From Streptomyces sp. HUAS CB01 (GTDB lineage: Bacteria > Actinomycetota > Actinomycetes > Streptomycetales > Streptomycetaceae): a DNA stretch of 64,000 nucleotides. Position 1 is the stretch's first letter; the number at the start of each line of letters is the position of its first letter. Of this stretch, positions 1-7,710 are shown piece after piece. Location: positions 5,983,501-6,047,500 of the forward strand of contig NZ_CP129137.1 of NCBI RefSeq assembly GCF_030406905.1, written 5' to 3'. A program made the position numbers and the translations under genes. Below the pieces are notes generated by a model that saw only the letters and a list, made by a program, of their open reading frames with translations, was not told the DNA's origin and searched no databases.

Positions 1-86
1 GGCGAACCCATGACACGGAGCCGCGCGGTCCGGCCCGCGGGCCGCACCGAACACATCTCGTCACGACTCACCGAAAGACTGCGACT

Positions 87-857
87 GTGCCAGACACTCA
101 TCGACTGCTGAGCGGCAGAACGGCCCTGATCACCGGGGCGAGCAGCGGGATAGGTGCCGCCGCCGCCCGGGTCTTCGCCCACGAGGGGGCGGCCGTCGTC
201 CTCGCCGCCCGCCGGGAGGAACTGCTCGACAAGCTCGTGCGGGAGCTCCGCAACGACGGCCACGACGCCTCGTACGTGGTGACGGACGTGACGCGCCCCG
301 AGGACACCGCACGCGCCGTGCGGTACGCCGTCGAACGGCACGGCCGGCTGGACGCGGCGTTCAACAACGCGGGTGTGGGCGGTGACCAGACGCCGCTGCA
401 CCTCATGGACGACGACGTGTACGACACGGTGATGGACACCAATGTGCGCGGGCTCTGGAACTGCCTGCGGCACGAGATCGCCGCGATGCTCGAGGGCGGG
501 GGCGGGGCCGTCGTCAACACGGCCAGCGTGGGAGGGCTCGTGGCGATCCCCGCCGCGGCCCCCTACGTGGCGGCGAAGCACGCGGTCGTGGGGCTGACCA
601 GGGCGGCTGCGGGCGAGTACGCGGCTCGCGGCATCAGGGTCAACGCGATCGCGCCCGGGGCCACCCGCAGTGAGATCACCGAGGACTGGTTCGGCCGCAA
701 TCCGGGTCTGGAGGACGCCGTGATCGGTGTGACACCGCAGGGCCGGATCGCGGCGCCGGAGGAGATCGCCCAGGCTGCCGCCTGGCTGTGCAGCGACCGC
801 TCACCCTTCCTGACCGGCGCCGTGGTGCCCGTGGACGGCGGCTTCACCAACGGCTGA
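87..857 (+). CDS. SDR-family oxidoreductase
   Basis: This 256-residue classical short-chain dehydrogenase probably reduces or oxidises a carbonyl/alcohol with NAD(P)H in the cytoplasm; the substrate cannot be read from sequence. The cofactor motif GASSGIG is at residues 17-23, NNAG is near 92, the catalytic Ser lies in NTASVGG, YVAAK supplies the Tyr and Lys, and the C-terminus has the usual PVDGGF. The start is a GTG with a poor ribosome site (GAAAG about 12 bases upstream), so it is only probable; no better in-frame start is visible. It converges on the butyrolactone-synthase gene across a strong bidirectional terminator. AfsA-type genes are often accompanied by SDR or reductase genes, so a role in butyrolactone tailoring is possible, but that is inference. 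Confidence 0.88.
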   Translation: MPDTHRLLSGRTALITGASSGIGAAAARVFAHEGAAVVLAARREELLDKLVRELRNDGHDASYVVTDVTRPEDTARAVRYAVERHGRLDAAFNNAGVGGDQTPLHLMDDDVYDTVMDTNVRGLWNCLRHEIAAMLEGGGGAVVNTASVGGLVAIPAAAPYVAAKHAVVGLTRAAAGEYAARGIRVNAIAPGATRSEITEDWFGRNPGLEDAVIGVTPQGRIAAPEEIAQAAAWLCSDRSPFLTGAVVPVDGGFTNG

Positions 858-900
858 CCGAGGGACCGGGCCGTGTCGTCACGGGGGGCGCGGCCGGGGA

Positions 901-941
901 GGGGGGAGCGGGCCGCCTGTGGGCGGCGGCCCGCTCCCCCC
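901..941. terminator. Strong bidirectional terminator
   Basis: Positions 901-916 (GGGGGGAGCGGGCCGC) are the exact reverse complement of 926-941, giving a 16-bp perfect stem around a 9-base loop. It lies between the convergent SDR gene and the AfsA-like gene, as expected for a shared terminator. No T-tract is seen, which is usual in Streptomyces. Confidence 0.85.
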
Positions 942-951
942 GGACGTCGGC

Positions 952-1815
952 TCAGTCCGTCAGACAGCCGGACACGGTGCTGCGGAAGCAGATCCGCCCG
1001 TCCTGCCGTCCCGTCACGTCCACCGTGACGCGTCCGCGGTGGGCCGGCGGGGCCGTGGCCTCGACCAGGCAGGGCGCGTCCAGTTCCACATAGCTCGCGA
1101 AGGCATTGGTGGCGGACAGCGGCACGAAGCCCGGACCGGCCAGCGCACGGGCGGCCTGCTGGGCCGCCTCGACCAGGACCAGGCCGGGTACGTGGTCGAC
1201 GCGGTGGTCGAACAGCAGCAGGTTGCGTGTCTCGTTGCGGAGCTGCCAGCGCCCCTGCGACACGGGGGCGAGCAGGACGTCCTGCGCGGTGGCGCGGCCC
1301 ACCGACGCGGGCGGCACGGGCTCCGGGGCCGGCGTGTTCCAGGGCGCGTCGACCTTGGCGCCGCGGAGCCTGCGGTACACGGCCCGGGACATCCAGGAGA
1401 ACTCGGAGTCGATCCGGGCGAGCAGCCCGCCCGCGTGCAGGATCTCCGCCTCGATGCGGAGCCCGGCGGGCCGGCCGCCGCGGTGCCCGGTCACGGTGCA
1501 ACGGGCGAGGACGTCCAGGGCGACAGGGCCGTGTGCCGGCAGCGGCCGGCCGGGGTCCACGGTGAGGTTCAGGTTCTGCAGCAGGGTCTCGCTGGTGCGG
1601 GGCACCCCGTACGCGGAGTGCGCGATGAGTAACCCGGCCTGGCGGTAGGTGGCCGCCACGAGCACCGGGGCGGGCCCGGAGAGGGTTCCGGACACGGGTG
1701 CACGACCGCCGTGCGCCTCGGGCCAGACGGCTCCGAACCGGAATTCCGCGGGGCCGGTCCTGGCCCAGCGCGTCAGGTGGAGCGAGGAGCGGTGGGTGAG
1801 GTGCAGATGGTCCAT
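952..1815 (-). CDS. AfsA/ScbA-family gamma-butyrolactone synthase-like protein
   Basis: AfsA/ScbA enzymes condense a beta-ketoacyl thioester with dihydroxyacetone phosphate in the first step of gamma-butyrolactone signal synthesis. The product (287 residues from this start) shows the two AfsA hot-dog repeats: the first around YRQAGLLIAHSAYGVP, the second around DHVPGLVLVEAAQQAARAL. The chosen ATG has GAGGA about 7 bases upstream; an in-frame ATG at 1932 would add 39 residues but has no ribosome site. Compared with the E-x-x-R pairs I recall as essential in ScbA, the first repeat reads A-T-Y-R and the second E-A-A-Q, so activity is not assured. It is divergent from an ArpA/ScbR-like receptor gene, the classic signalling arrangement. 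The family call is secure; catalytic competence is uncertain. Confidence 0.88.
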   Translation of the reverse strand: MDHLHLTHRSSLHLTRWARTGPAEFRFGAVWPEAHGGRAPVSGTLSGPAPVLVAATYRQAGLLIAHSAYGVPRTSETLLQNLNLTVDPGRPLPAHGPVALDVLARCTVTGHRGGRPAGLRIEAEILHAGGLLARIDSEFSWMSRAVYRRLRGAKVDAPWNTPAPEPVPPASVGRATAQDVLLAPVSQGRWQLRNETRNLLLFDHRVDHVPGLVLVEAAQQAARALAGPGFVPLSATNAFASYVELDAPCLVEATAPPAHRGRVTVDVTGRQDGRICFRSTVSGCLTD

Positions 1816-1984
1816 GGGTATGTCCTCGGACCACCGCGGTTCGGGACGGTCGGCGGACTCGGTTCCGTCGGCTTCCGGCCCCCGCCGGTCGCCCCGCGCG
1901 GGCAGCAGTTCAGGCACGTCGTTTCCCCCCATGCGCTGATGACGGGGCGGGGACCTGGCCGGGTCTCGCCCCGGAGTAGATTGC

Positions 1985-2003
1985 ATAATCAGCGTTCCAT
2001 TAT
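1985..2003. promoter_or_regulatory. Candidate receptor operator in divergent promoter
   Basis: An AT-rich patch, unusual for this genome, contains ATAAT (1985-1989) and its reverse complement ATTAT (1999-2003) separated by 9 bases. It sits in the divergent region between the AfsA-like and receptor genes, 29 bases before the receptor start, where autoregulatory elements of butyrolactone receptors are normally found. The arms are short, so this is a candidate only. Confidence 0.4.
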
Positions 2004-2031
2004 TCCATTCCGAGCCGGAGACGAGGACGCA

Positions 2032-2670
2032 GTGGCATCGCAGGCACGGGGCATGCGCACCCGCAGACAGCTGCTGGACGCCGCCGCTTCGGCGTTCCTG
2101 GAGCACGGGTACGAGGGCGCGAGCATCGGCGACATCACCCAACGGGCCGGGCTCACCAGGGGCGCCGTCTACTTCCACTTCGCGTCGAAGGAGGAACTGG
2201 CGCAGGGGGTGCTGGACGAGGCGGTCACCACCGAAGGGGTCCGCCCGCAGGTCCTGAAGCTCCAGGAGCTGGTCGACACCGCGATGGCACTGGCCCACCG
2301 GCTGCCCAGGGAGCCCGTGCTGGCCGCGGCGCTCCGGCTCGCGGTGGACAACGGTGTGCGCCGGAGCGTGCGCACGGCGTGGCCGGAGTGGATCGCCCTC
2401 CTCACCGAGCTCCTGGAGGACGCCAAGCGCCGCGGGGAGACGCTGCCGCACGTGGATCCGGGCCCGACGGCGCGGCTGGTGATGAGCAGCTGGACGGGGG
2501 CCGCGCTGGTCCTGGACGGGGTACCCGACGGCCACGACCTGGAGCACCACATCGGCGCGCTCCTCGACCTCCTGCTGCCGTCGATCGCCGTACCGGCGGT
2601 TCTCGCCAGGCTGGACACCGCTGCAGGGCGCGGCGCCCGCGTGGTCGGGGCGGCGCAGGACGCCTCCTGA
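2032..2670 (+). CDS. ArpA/ScbR-like gamma-butyrolactone receptor (TetR family)
   Basis: This 212-residue TetR-family repressor probably binds an autoregulatory element and is released by a butyrolactone. The N-terminal helix-turn-helix (about residues 10-60) reads ASIGDITQRAGLTRGAVYFHF followed by ASKEELAQGVLDE, close to the ScbR/ArpA pattern, and the remainder is the helical ligand domain. The GTG start was chosen because GGAGACGAGGA lies just upstream; longer in-frame extensions have no ribosome site and are not TetR-like. It is divergent from the AfsA-like gene and converges with a second TetR gene. Likely targets are its own promoter, the synthase and perhaps cluster regulators downstream. 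It could instead be a pseudo-receptor that senses the final antibiotic. Confidence 0.87.
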   Translation: MASQARGMRTRRQLLDAAASAFLEHGYEGASIGDITQRAGLTRGAVYFHFASKEELAQGVLDEAVTTEGVRPQVLKLQELVDTAMALAHRLPREPVLAAALRLAVDNGVRRSVRTAWPEWIALLTELLEDAKRRGETLPHVDPGPTARLVMSSWTGAALVLDGVPDGHDLEHHIGALLDLLLPSIAVPAVLARLDTAAGRGARVVGAAQDAS

Positions 2671-2702
2671 GGCCTGCTCCCGTCGGAGCCCTCCTCGCCC
2701 TC

Positions 2703-2741
2703 GGTGACGCGGGCGAAGGACCTTCTCGCCGCCGCGTCACC
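2703..2741. terminator. Bidirectional terminator between convergent TetR genes
   Basis: GGTGACGCGG at 2703-2712 pairs exactly with CCGCGTCACC at 2732-2741, and the inner bases (GCGAAGG / CCTTCTCGC) extend the hairpin. It lies in the 99-bp gap between two convergent regulator genes. Confidence 0.7.
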
Positions 2742-2769
2742 GCGGTGGCCGGGGGCGCGCCGGGTGGGG

Positions 2770-3351
2770 TCAGTCCAGCGCGGCCAGCGCTACGCGCGCG
2801 GCGGCCCGCAGCCGCTCGGCCTCCGGTGCCGCCCGTGCGATCACCCGCACACCCTGCATCACCACGAGCAGGAAGTGGGCGATCTCGTGCGGGTCCTTGT
2901 CGGCGGCCAGTTCCCCCTGGGCCCGCGCCCGGAGCAGCGAGGAGACCAGCGCCGTCTCCACGACGCTCCAGCTCACCTCCACCTGGCGGGCCACCTCGGG
3001 GTCGCGGGGCGACAGTTCCACCGCCGCGTTCACGACCAGACAGCCACGGCGGTCCGGGTCGGTCAGCGCGTCGGTGACCCAGCTCTCCACGAACGCCCGC
3101 ACGGCCGGCAGGGCGGGCCCCGGCTGGGCGAGCGCGGTGACGAAGCCGGCCTCGCTGCCCCGCAGGTAGCGCCGCATGGCGGCCAGATACAGGTCGTGCT
3201 TGCTGCCGAAGGTGCCGTAGAGACTGGCCCGGCCGATGCCCAGGTGCTCGACGAGGTCCGCCATCGAGGTCGCCTCGTAGCCCCGTTCCCAGAACAGGTC
3301 CATCGCGCGCTCGAGCACCACGTCGGGATCGAATTCCTTGGTCCTGGCCAT
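2770..3351 (-). CDS. TetR-family regulator (LmrA/YxaF-like)
   Basis: The 193-residue protein has an N-terminal helix-turn-helix (SMADLVEHLGIGRASLYGTFGSK, about residues 30-52) and a helical C-terminal domain ending in a conserved hydrophobic helix. The GRASLYGTFGSK recognition region is typical of TetR repressors of the LmrA/YxaF/QacR-like branch that control oxidoreductases and exporters. The ATG start is at the first position of the TetR domain. A box CAGACCAAGCAATCCA lies 21 bases upstream, and related boxes precede the MFS gene and the SDR gene at 9214, so autoregulation plus control of the neighbouring oxidase/exporter group is the likely role. The ligand is unknown. Confidence 0.87.
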   Translation of the reverse strand: MARTKEFDPDVVLERAMDLFWERGYEATSMADLVEHLGIGRASLYGTFGSKHDLYLAAMRRYLRGSEAGFVTALAQPGPALPAVRAFVESWVTDALTDPDRRGCLVVNAAVELSPRDPEVARQVEVSWSVVETALVSSLLRARAQGELAADKDPHEIAHFLLVVMQGVRVIARAAPEAERLRAAARVALAALD

Positions 3352-3371
3352 GTCCCGAGGCTAACAACAAA

Positions 3372-3387
3372 CAGACCAAGCAATCCA
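3372..3387. promoter_or_regulatory. Candidate TetR operator (site 1)
   Basis: CAGACCAAGCAATCCA lies just upstream of the TetR gene that reads leftwards. It matches 11 of 16 positions of TAGACCGATCATTCAA at 7615, and shares its first 8 bases with 9167-9174. TAGACC-containing boxes are known for the LmrA/YxaF branch of TetR regulators; the assignment here is inference. Confidence 0.45.
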
Positions 3388-3390
3388 GAA

Positions 3391-3420
3391 AAGCCCGCCC
3401 CGGGAGAGCGGGACGGGCTT
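3391..3420 (-). terminator. Intrinsic terminator of the FAD-oxidase operon
   Basis: Read on the minus strand, AAGCCCG and CGGGCTT close a 7-bp perfect stem with an inner CCC/GGG pairing, followed by a T-rich stretch (TTCTGGATT). It lies 55 bases after the stop of the downstream oxidase gene and before the TetR promoter. Confidence 0.75.
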
Positions 3421-3474
3421 CCGGGTGCCGGAGGCCGGTGGGAGGCGGTCCGGCACGGGGCCGGAGCGAGGGGT

Positions 3475-5187
3475 TCAGCGCCCCGGCGGCTGGAGGGACT
3501 GGCCGTGCCGGAAGAAGTCCGTGGGGTCCCAGGCGGCCTTCACCCGCTGCAGACGGGGCAGGTTCTCGCCGTAGTAGAGGGCGCTCCAGGACACGCCCGA
3601 CCGGTTGCGTCGCGGGTCGCCGAGATCGATGTCCGGGTAGTTGACGTAGCAGCCGTCGGTGTTCTCGTCGGACACCGGGACCCCGCCGGTCCCGGCGTAC
3701 ACGTCCTCGTAGACGCCGCGCAGCCAGGCGATGTTGGCGGCGTCCTCGCCGGCCGAGTGCCAGTAGGTCTGGTAGAGCAGCTTGAACACCGAGTCGCGGT
3801 GGACGGAGGCGGTGGCCGTCCGCGGTACGGAGTTGACGGCCCCGCCGTAGGAACTGAGCAGCACCATCGCGTTCGGGTTGGCGAAGTCGGTGCGGGTCAG
3901 GTGCCGGTGGATCGTGGCGATCTGTCCTTCGGGGAGGGTGCGGCGTGCGTAGGCCGACTTCTGGTCCCCGCGCAGCGTCGGGTCGACCAGGACCGAGTTG
4001 GTGACTCCCAGATAGCGCGTGGCCTGGAGCCACGGCAGCCGCTGCGGGGTGGCGAACTCCGGCATCGGCCCGTGTTCGCCCAGCGGCGAGGTCGCGGCCC
4101 CGTGGGGCACGCCCACGCCGTCGGACACGGCCCGCAGGAAGGCGTCCAGCAGTGCGCGGGCGTGCGGGACCGTCGCGTCCATCTGGGTCAGCATGCCGAT
4201 CCGGCCGTTGGAGCGGTGGCTCAGGCTCAGGTTGGCGACCAGTCCGTCGTACGGGCCTCCGGCCGCGGCGTGCGCCTCGTGCCAGGCACCGTAGTTGCGG
4301 ACGAGGCGGGTGACGGCCCGCTCCGTCATGCTCTCCCACGGCCAGGAGACCGCGCTGAGCCACACCTCCGCCGGCGGCCTCGGCAGCAGCGCGGCGGGCG
4401 TGTCGCCCCTCGCGCCGGGGGAGCGGAACCAGTACCGCGTCACCACGCCGAAGTTGCCGCCGCCCCCGCCGGTGTGGGCCCACCACAGCTCGCGGTTCGG
4501 GTCGTCGGCCTCCCGGGTGGCGACCACCACGCGTGCCTGGCGCCGGGCGTCCACGACGACGACCTCGACGGCGTACAGATGGTCCACGATCAGGCCGTCC
4601 CTGCGGCAGAGCATGCCCCAGCCGCCGCCGCTGACGTGTCCGCCCACACCGACCGAGTAGCACACACCGCCCGGGACGACGACGCCGTACGCCTTGTAGA
4701 GGCGCTCGTAGACGTCGGTGAGCGTGGCGCCGGCCTCGACCTCGAAGGCGCGGCGCCGTTCGTCGTAGCGCACCGCGTTCATCTCGGAGAGGTCGACGAC
4801 CGTCTCCACGGCGTCGTTGAGGACGAAGTCCTCGTAGCAGTGGCCGCCGCCGCGCACCGTGAGCCGCTTGCCCTCGTCGGCCGCCCGCTGGACGGCGTCG
4901 CGGACCTGTTGCGTGGAGGAGAGGAGCTGCACGCTCTCGGGGCGGGCCGTCCAGCGCTGGTTCATGCCGCGTACCAGGTCGGGGTAGCGGGCGTCGCCGG
5001 GACGCACGGAGACCGGCGGGAACGGGGCGGTTTCCGCCGCCCCCGCCGCGGTGGCCCGGCCGGCGGCGAGGGGGATCGCGGCGCCGGCCACGACGGCCGC
5101 GCCCCCCATCAGACGCCGGCGTGACCACCCGGCGGCCGGGGCCGGTCCGGAGGGGTCGCCGCCGGGGGCCGGTGTGCGGGGAGCCAT
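3475..5187 (-). CDS. Exported bicovalent FAD oxidase (BBE-like)
   Basis: This 570-residue protein is an FAD-linked oxidase of the berberine-bridge/gluco-oligosaccharide oxidase family, which oxidises alcohols, amines or C-C bonds with O2. A Tat-type signal is visible (SRRRLMGG, residues 22-29, then a hydrophobic stretch). His116 in VRGGGHCYED and Cys176 in GVCYSVGVGGH are the two positions that carry 8-alpha-histidyl and 6-S-cysteinyl FAD in this family, so flavin is probably doubly linked. The C-terminus has a BBE-type segment ending WDPTDFFRHGQSL. A GTG at 5193 would overlap the upstream stop by 4 bases (GTGA) and is a credible alternative start. It is translationally coupled to a related oxidase upstream. 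The substrate is unknown, probably a cluster metabolite. Confidence 0.9.
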   Translation of the reverse strand: MAPRTPAPGGDPSGPAPAAGWSRRRLMGGAAVVAGAAIPLAAGRATAAGAAETAPFPPVSVRPGDARYPDLVRGMNQRWTARPESVQLLSSTQQVRDAVQRAADEGKRLTVRGGGHCYEDFVLNDAVETVVDLSEMNAVRYDERRRAFEVEAGATLTDVYERLYKAYGVVVPGGVCYSVGVGGHVSGGGWGMLCRRDGLIVDHLYAVEVVVVDARRQARVVVATREADDPNRELWWAHTGGGGGNFGVVTRYWFRSPGARGDTPAALLPRPPAEVWLSAVSWPWESMTERAVTRLVRNYGAWHEAHAAAGGPYDGLVANLSLSHRSNGRIGMLTQMDATVPHARALLDAFLRAVSDGVGVPHGAATSPLGEHGPMPEFATPQRLPWLQATRYLGVTNSVLVDPTLRGDQKSAYARRTLPEGQIATIHRHLTRTDFANPNAMVLLSSYGGAVNSVPRTATASVHRDSVFKLLYQTYWHSAGEDAANIAWLRGVYEDVYAGTGGVPVSDENTDGCYVNYPDIDLGDPRRNRSGVSWSALYYGENLPRLQRVKAAWDPTDFFRHGQSLQPPGR

Positions 5188-5189
5188 GG

Positions 5190-6815
5190 TCACACCGCCC
5201 TGATCGACAGCGCGTGGCTGAAGAGGTTCTTCGGGTCCCACTGGGCCTTCACCGTCTGCAGCTGCCGGTAGCCGGACTTGAAGTAGAGCTCGTGCCAGGG
5301 GATGCCCGAGGCGTTGTGCCGGGGATCCGCGAGGTCGGCGTCGGCGTAGTTGATGAAGCAGCCGTCCGTGTCCGCGTTGCTGGCCGGCACGCCGCCGGAC
5401 GCGGCGTACACGTCCTGGTAGAAGGAACGGACCCAGTTCAGATGGGTGGCGTCGTCGGCGGGGTTCGTCCAGAAGCTCACGTAGTGGAGCTTGAGGATCG
5501 AGTCGCGCTGCGGGACCGCCGTGTCGGCCGCCGCGACGGAGTTGGTCCTGCCGCCGTACGAGGTGATCATGACGAGTGACGCGGGGTGCGCGTAGTCGGT
5601 CCGTGTCATGTGCTTCCAGAACGCCTTGAGACCGGCGTCGGTGAACCCCCGCCGCATGTAGGCCGACTTCCCCTTGAAGCGCGTGGTGGTGTCGGTGCCG
5701 GTGAAGCCCGGCCACTGGGTGACCGCGTGCAGCCAGGAGATCTTCCGGCGGTCGTCCACCCGGTACGCGACGCCGGTTCCCTCGTTGACGGCGGCCAGGT
5801 ACGAGTCGAGCAGCGCGGCGGCGTTCGGCACGGACGCGTCGATCTGCGTCGTCATCGAGAACGAACCCGCCGACCGGTGCTGCGGCTTGAGCTGGCTGAA
5901 GAGCGTGGCGTACGGCGACCCGGGCGAACTGTTGGACTCGTACCACTTGCCGAAGTTGCGGAGCAGACGGGTGAACGCGGCCTCGGTCATGTCGCTCCAG
6001 GACCAGGTGACGTTCGAGACGATGACCTCGGACGGCGGCTTGGGCAGCAGCTCGGAGGGGGCGTTGCCGGTGGCGTTGGGGGAGCGGAACAGATAGCGGG
6101 TGACCACGCCGAAGTTGCCGCCGCCGCCTCCGGTGTGGGCCCACCACAGGCTGCGGTTCGGGTCGTCGGCCTCCCGGGTGGCGACCACCTTGGACGCCTT
6201 GCCGGACGCGTCGACGACGACCAGTTCCACCCCCCAGAGGTGGTCGACGACGAGGCCGTGCCGCCGGGACAGCGGACCGTAGCCGCCGCCGGCGACGTGC
6301 CCGCCGACACCGACGGTGGGGCAGCTGCCTCCGGGCAGGGTGACACCCCACCGGTGGTACAGGGTCCGGTACACGTCGCCGAGGCGGGCACCGGGCTCGA
6401 CGAAGAACACCCTGCGTGCCTCGTCGTAGCCGATCGCGTTCAGCCCGGAGACGTCGATGACGGTGCGGACGCGGTCGTTGGTGACGAAGTCCTCGTAGCA
6501 GTGGCCGCCGCTGCGGACCGCGAAGCCCTTGCCGCCGGCGACGGCCTGCTGGACGGCGGACAGGACCTGGCCCGGCGTGGCGGCCAGCTGCACGGTGTCC
6601 GGGGTGCCCACCCAGCGCTGGTTGCTGCCCCACGTCAGATCCGGGTAGCGGCGGTCCCCGGGCCGGACGGCGACGAGGGCGGGCGCGGGGACCGCCTCGG
6701 CGGCGGCCGGTGTCTCAGCGGCGGCCGGTGTGGCGATGACGGCAGGTGTGAGGGCCGTCGCGCCTCCTATCAGCGCGGCATGTCGGACGAACGCGCGACG
6801 GGTGTGCCCTGGCAT
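5190..6815 (-). CDS. Exported bicovalent FAD oxidase (BBE-like), paralogue
   Basis: This 541-residue protein is a paralogue of the adjacent oxidase, with the same order of domains. The signal is HTRRAFVRHAALIGG near residues 4-18 followed by an Ala-rich cleavage region, suggesting Tat export. His105 (VRSGGHCYEDF) and Cys165 (GGSCPTVGVGGH) are the expected bicovalent flavin sites; the CPTVGVGGH sequence is the canonical form, whereas the paralogue has CYSVGVGGH. The ATG start has GAGGAG about 9 bases upstream. It begins a two-gene unit with the coupled downstream oxidase. Family members in actinomycete clusters act late, oxidising glycosyl or aglycone hydroxyls outside or at the membrane; the exact reaction here is not determinable. 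Confidence 0.92.
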   Translation of the reverse strand: MPGHTRRAFVRHAALIGGATALTPAVIATPAAAETPAAAEAVPAPALVAVRPGDRRYPDLTWGSNQRWVGTPDTVQLAATPGQVLSAVQQAVAGGKGFAVRSGGHCYEDFVTNDRVRTVIDVSGLNAIGYDEARRVFFVEPGARLGDVYRTLYHRWGVTLPGGSCPTVGVGGHVAGGGYGPLSRRHGLVVDHLWGVELVVVDASGKASKVVATREADDPNRSLWWAHTGGGGGNFGVVTRYLFRSPNATGNAPSELLPKPPSEVIVSNVTWSWSDMTEAAFTRLLRNFGKWYESNSSPGSPYATLFSQLKPQHRSAGSFSMTTQIDASVPNAAALLDSYLAAVNEGTGVAYRVDDRRKISWLHAVTQWPGFTGTDTTTRFKGKSAYMRRGFTDAGLKAFWKHMTRTDYAHPASLVMITSYGGRTNSVAAADTAVPQRDSILKLHYVSFWTNPADDATHLNWVRSFYQDVYAASGGVPASNADTDGCFINYADADLADPRHNASGIPWHELYFKSGYRQLQTVKAQWDPKNLFSHALSIRAV

Positions 6816-6949
6816 GGTGGTGTGCTCCTCTTTCGGGTTCCTGGCGGTTCGGGTGGGGGGCGTGCGGTGCGCGGGGACACGGGAAGTGGGGGGCACATGC
6901 TCCGATGTCCTGTGGGGGGAGCCGGCGTGGGAACCGGCCGGCGCAGCGG

Positions 6950-7408
6950 TCAGCGCGCATGGCGCTCGACGAGGCCCTCGACGATGAACTGCAGCGCGTC
7001 CGAGAAGTAGCGCTTGGTCTCGTGGAGGAAGTAGCGGGTCTGCTCCGCCTTCTCGACCCCGGCGGGGCTGAGGGTGACGCGCAGGGTCAGCGTCGGCCGT
7101 CCCGTCGCGTCGGTGCCGAGCTCGTTCACGATCTCCTCGATGCAGGGATCGTCGACCGGCCGGAACACCACGCGCTCGTGGTCCTCGAAGGTCACGCGCT
7201 CGTGCACCCGGTCGGTGTCGCGGACGGTGATCTCGCGGAGGAAACCGTCGTCGAAGCGCTCCAGGACGCGGCATGCCGTCACGGCGGGGACGTACGGGCT
7301 GGGGTTCTCGGCCTTGTGGACCAGTCCTTCCCAGACCTGGCCGGCGTCCGGGCCGACCGTGTGCCCGCCCGGACCGGCGACGGGGAGCGTCCAGCTGAAA
7401 GTGGCCAT
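6950..7408 (-). CDS. AtaL-like SRPBCC (DUF1857) protein
   Basis: The 152-residue protein resembles the AtaL-like/DUF1857 group of the START/Bet v 1 (SRPBCC) fold, small ligand-binding or cyclase-type proteins found beside fungal and bacterial secondary-metabolite genes. Visible conserved parts are QVWEGLVHKAENPSPYVP, the VTFEDHERVVF strand and the C-terminal helix ending QFIVEGLVER. AGGAAGG sits 8 bases before the ATG. It lies upstream of the two FAD oxidases on the same strand with a 134-bp gap and is divergent from the MFS gene, so it may share the TetR-controlled promoter. A catalytic role is unproven. Confidence 0.72.
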   Translation of the reverse strand: MATFSWTLPVAGPGGHTVGPDAGQVWEGLVHKAENPSPYVPAVTACRVLERFDDGFLREITVRDTDRVHERVTFEDHERVVFRPVDDPCIEEIVNELGTDATGRPTLTLRVTLSPAGVEKAEQTRYFLHETKRYFSDALQFIVEGLVERHAR

Positions 7409-7710
7409 GTGAGGTGCCTTCCTGATCCGTGGGTCACCCGGGATTCTGGTCGGCCCGCAGTGCCGGGACATCGCATGAACGTGCGATCTCCGGGGGTTCG
7501 GCCACCGCGCACCACGGGTTCGCGCCGAGGCTCGCCGTCTACCGGCGACGGCCTCGCCCACGGCCGGAAAGCGACGGTTCCCGCCCTGCGTAACCGCGTC
7601 GCCATCCTCTTATCTAGACCGATCATTCAAACACGTGCTAGCTTTTGATCACGGGAACAGCAAGGCCATTCTCCGGGAATCCGCCCCTGTATTGGAATGA
7701 GTGTTCAACT
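7409..7710. promoter_or_regulatory. Divergent promoter region with TetR-type box (site 2)
   Basis: This 302-bp gap separates the SRPBCC gene and the MFS gene. TAGACCGATCATTCAA at 7615-7630 is the closest match to the box beside the TetR gene (11 of 16) and lies in an AT-richer stretch that continues to about 7650. No coding sequence is supported in the gap. Confidence 0.5.

Noticed and set aside
1711..2031. Longer N-terminus for the butyrolactone receptor
   Set aside because: It would run through the divergent promoter and the AfsA-like start, lacks a ribosome site and adds non-TetR sequence.
2402..5128. Very long minus-strand open frame of 908 codons
   Set aside because: It is an antisense/out-of-frame shadow across the TetR and FAD-oxidase genes, is Arg/Pro/Gly-rich and has no domain.
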